A DNA stretch of 64,000 nt from Prasinococcaceae sp. CCMP 1430 (lineage: Eukaryota; Prasinodermophyta; Palmophyllophyceae; Prasinococcales; Prasinococcaceae). A program made the translations under genes and the position numbers. Each line of letters starts with the position of its first letter. Within the stretch, counting starts at the first letter, position 1. Where the stretch lies: positions 431,662 through 495,661 of the forward strand of contig RQSC01000026.1 in NCBI GenBank assembly GCA_013416795.1, written 5' to 3'. The notes below the pieces were generated by a model, which saw only the letters and a list, made by a program, of their open reading frames with translations, searched no databases and was not told the DNA's origin. Below are positions 61,027 through 64,000 of this stretch, piece after piece.

Positions 61027-64000
61027 CTAGCTTAGGTCAAATCCGGCTCCGCTCCGGATGCTCGCCAGCAGCTTCGACCTCATCGTCGACTCCTTCTTGA
61101 AGTTGGGGAGCTTGAGCGTGTTGAAGCACGTCGACGCGCTCGGCAGCCGCTCGGCATCCTTGCCAAGCCCGATGACCGCGAACGGGCTCGCCTCGCACGC
61201 GACCTTGTGGAGCGTGAACGGCGGCCGAAGGTGTCCGAATCCGAGCGCGGGCGGCCTCGAGCTCGAGGTCACAAACTTGAGCAGCAACGAACGGTCCTCA
61301 CGCGACATGCCGCGCACGACCCGCCAAAACATCTTGACGGTGCGTGAAGTCGCCGAGTAGCCCGACAGCACGGTGTGTTTCATGAGGTCGTCCACCGACA
61401 CGTCGACGACCGCGCCGCCCGTGAGGAGGTTGAACTCGCCGGGAGAAAACATGTTCAACCAGCTGGGACGCATGAGCGACAGCAGCCCTCGCTTGAAGGC
61501 CGCCCGTTGCCTGTGCGTCGCGCGGTTCAGATAGTAGTCGGCGAGCTTGTGCACATAGAGCAACTTGTTGTCTGCGGTGACGTCCACGTCGCCGCCTTTG
61601 GGGACGAGCTCGTGCGTCTGCCGCGCGCCGAAGCGCTCCACCTCCACCGTAAAGTCCAAGCACAGGTCGGCCACGTCACCGTCGTCGTGCTTGACCTGCA
61701 TGAGGGACGCGTAGATCTCCTTGTCCATCGCCGCCAGGTCCTCGAGGCCCACATGCGAATCGCCCTGGAGGATCTGCGCGGCAAACGTGGGCGCCACCGC
61801 GGCGTCGACGAGCACCCCCTCGTACAGACACTTCGCGAGCACCTGCCCGGCGAGCTCGTACAGCAGCAGCGTCTCAGAATCCGCCCGCTTGTCGCCCCCC
61901 CCAACGGACTCGGTCGAGGGGTACACGAGCCCGTCCTCGGTCTTGGACCACAGCCCATAGTGACCCTCCCGGCACAGGGCCGCGGCCATGTCCGTCAGGA
62001 ACTCCTTGTACAGTCCGCCAAAGTCCAAACCGGCCTCGCGCGCGCCAGCGGCGTTGACGAACGCGATGTGCAGCGGGTTGCGCAGCCCGGCCGTCGGCGC
62101 GTGCGCCGCCGCCGGCAGCACTGCGCGGCTCTGCGCGAGCAGCCTGAAGGCTTGGAGGCCGTCCTCGACGAGGCGCGCTCGGCGCACCTCGTACGAGACC
62201 GCTGCCCGATGCAGCGCGCCGGGCTGTTCGTCGGTTCTGTCTGGACTTGGCGCGCCGCACGCCCGCCTGTCTTGGTCGATGAAACGGCGCAGCGCGGCCA
62301 CCCGCCTCTGGAAGGGCAGGACGTGCGGCAACGTGGAGAGGACGGCGTCCTCAGCCCACTCTCCGTACGCCTCGGGCGGCGCCAGCACGGCCGGCGCGGT
62401 CCACAGCAGCGGCGGGCCGAGCGCGCCAGCGCTCGCACGCAAGCGCTCGGAGCGGCACGCGGCGGTGCGCAGGTGGCGAAGGGTGAGCGCACCCGCGCGC
62501 AGGAGCGCGGCGTCCCCTCCGCTGCCGCCGGTAGCCACCGTCTGGCGCGTGACCACCGAGTAGTACACAGCCGTATTGAGCATCGCCGCGCACGCGCGAA
62601 CGCCATCGGGCGACAGCGGGCACCCCGCCTTGGTCCCATTGAGTTCAGCGTCCTCGAGCACCGTGAGAAGCGCCGAGAAAGCGCGGCAAAACACGGCCAT
62701 CGCGGCGCCTGCGCCCGCCGCAGCCATCGCTGCGAACCCACCCCGAGCGGCCGACGGCGTGAGCTTCTTCGCCGCCGCCGCTGCGGCGGCAGCGCGCTTG
62801 GCGTCGGCGCCCCGCATGGCCGCACTTCCCCGCCCGCCCCCGAGCGCCTCCAGCTCGCGCGCACTGAGCGGCGGCTGCTCCTCGCTCGTGGCGAGCGTGG
62901 AGCACACGGTTGCCCAGCTCGCGCGGACGCACGTCCGACTGAAGGCCAGGGCGACCGCGAGGCGCTGCACCCACGCGCCGCTCGCAGGCGCCGCGCCGTC
63001 CGCGTCAGCGGGTAGGCTCTCGAGGAGAGCGAGCAGCGCGTCGTACAGCGCGCAGGCATCCATTGCGTCCGACGTGAATGCCGCCTCGACGACCGCGTGC
63101 GTGGCGAACGTGTCCACGAGCGCCTGCATCGCGTCGTCAACCCACTGCGCCTGCTGGTCCGGCGCGGAACGGCGATGATCGGCATCCGCGGCGGGCACGG
63201 CGAGCTCGACGAGCGCGGCGCCGAGCAAGGCCGCCAGTGGGCGAAGGCAGGCCCGCAGGTGCTCCTCGCGCGGCTGCTGTGACCGACCCCCGGCGCCGCT
63301 GCGCGAGAGCAGGTGCGTCAGGCTGGCTGCCGCTCGCAGCGCGGCAGACGGGCTCGAGCGCCCCGCCGCCGCGGCCTCCCGCGCCGCCGCGGGCTGCCGC
63401 TGCCGCCGCTGCCGCGGGCCGGCGCTCCACGAGCGCCGTCGCCGGCCGCAGCGCGACGCCGCAGAGCGTGAGCAATCGCAGCTGCCGTACCGCCGCCTGC
63501 GCCTGCGCCTGGGTCTCACCATCCCGCTGGCACGCGCCTACGAACGCCGTCCGCGCACTCCGCGCCACCGAGGAGCGCGCGCCGACGTACTCGAGCAAGC
63601 GCTCCTCGGCGGCGTCGATGGAGTCGCCGCCGTCGCCGCCCCACTGCCGCGCGTCTGTGAGGGTGATGAGAAACCTCGCCGCCGGCCGCTGGAGCTCCCC
63701 ATCCTCGCCCGCGGCGAGCATTGCGGTGGCGACCTCCACGAGCGCCGGCGCCTGCACCTCGAAGCCATTGTGCGGCACCTGCGCTCCGCCGCGCGCCGGG
63801 CCGTAGCGACCGTCGCCGAGCGCGCTGGCGAGAGCGGCGAGGGCGTCGGCGGCGAGCGCTCGGTGCGCGGTGGCATCGAGCCGGCGCAGTGCGAGCCACG
63901 GCCTCGCGAGCTCCGCTTCGCAGAGCCTCGTCCGCCCCGCCTCTGCGTCCCCCGCCGGCCCGGACGCGAGCGCCCCCAGCGCCGCGCGCGCGCGCGCCCC
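61027..64000 (-). CDS. HECT E3 ubiquitin ligase, UBE3B/UBE3C-like (5' partial, one frame slip)
   Basis: Catalyses ubiquitin transfer through a HECT-domain thioester. The C-terminal ~340 residues are the HECT domain: FVNAAGAREAGLDFGGLYKE, DSETLLLYELAGQVLAKCLY, YVHKLADYYLNRATHRQ, LMRPSWLNMFSPGEFNLLTG, KFVTSSSRPPALGFGHL and LPSASTCFNTLKLPNF. The cysteine of STCFN is catalytic (codon near 61126). Upstream is a long alpha-helical region, as in UBE3B/UBE3C and plant UPL6/7. The frame shifts by one base between 63365 and 63415, inside GCC/GCG repeats: before it the protein reads ...GVALRPATALVERRPAAA, after it AAASLTHLLSR. A short intron without normal sites is less likely than a base-count error. 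The gene continues past the right edge. Confidence 0.88.

Noticed and set aside
1-64000. tRNA, rRNA, CRISPR arrays, insertion sequences, viral genes
   Set aside because: I looked for tRNA T-loop consensus, regular spaced repeats, and transposase, integrase or capsid motifs on both strands and saw none that could be supported.

Overview
The window looks like nuclear DNA of a small, GC-rich, photosynthetic unicellular eukaryote. Protein-coding genes carry short GT-AG spliceosomal introns of about 90-300 bp. The gene set is eukaryotic throughout: kinetochore NUF2, Mediator MED7, Paf1-complex LEO1, SERRATE/ARS2, HOPS/CORVET VPS16, HRD1 and a gamma-tubulin complex component. Several genes point to a plastid: an NYC1-type chlorophyll b reductase, an ABC1K kinase, a ycf21-like DUF98 protein, an At4g37920-like protein and a FEA1-type iron protein. 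I cannot fix the phylum from sequence alone; haptophyte, GC-rich stramenopile and green picoalga remain open.

Layout, left to right. Positions 1-5.5 kb hold the pelota 3' end, RPL23, a stray D-lactate dehydrogenase fragment, a DNAJB13-like Hsp40 and NYC1, whose 5' end is lost in a 201-N gap. From 7 to 16.7 kb come tubulin chaperone A, an unrecognised small protein gene, NUF2, a NUDT6-type Nudix hydrolase and ABC1K. From 17 to 28 kb come a truncated eIF5B fragment, an unknown repeat/membrane protein, SERRATE, MED7, VPS16 and HRD1. From 28 to 40 kb come the DUF98 gene, a secreted Ig-like protein, a very large TTM (uridine kinase-CYTH) protein with the whole module duplicated, an F-box/WD40 protein, a mitochondrial carrier and a plastid protein. 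From 40 to 53 kb come GCP6, LEO1, NDP kinase and a FUSC/ALMT-type membrane protein. From 53 to 64 kb come an AT-rich hairpin-bearing spacer, FEA1, a copper amine oxidase, a foldback element, a PAP2 lipid phosphatase and a HECT ubiquitin ligase running off the right edge.

Genes are tightly packed and often paired. Convergent 3' ends lie 67-365 bp apart, for example MED7/VPS16 at 67 bp. Divergent pairs share 0.3-1.3 kb spacers rich in homopolymer tracts (poly-T/A, poly-G) and CpG/GpC dinucleotide runs. There is no sign of operons, mobile-element proteins or CRISPR arrays. In 25 reconstructed introns, G at donor +5 is invariant, and 16 donors carry C at +4 instead of the usual A (GTGCGT, GTGCGC, GTGCGG).

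Assembly quality matters for interpretation. Four single Ns (1332, 18054, 29265, 54036) and one 201-N run interrupt genes. Each single N behaves like a collapsed gap, because an incomplete gene lies on at least one side and usually on both. A one-base frame slip is also visible in the HECT ligase. I found no clear new multi-gene system. The strongest unusual items are the duplicated TTM protein, the donor-site preference, two orphan conserved-gene fragments and the foldback at 58.6-58.7 kb.
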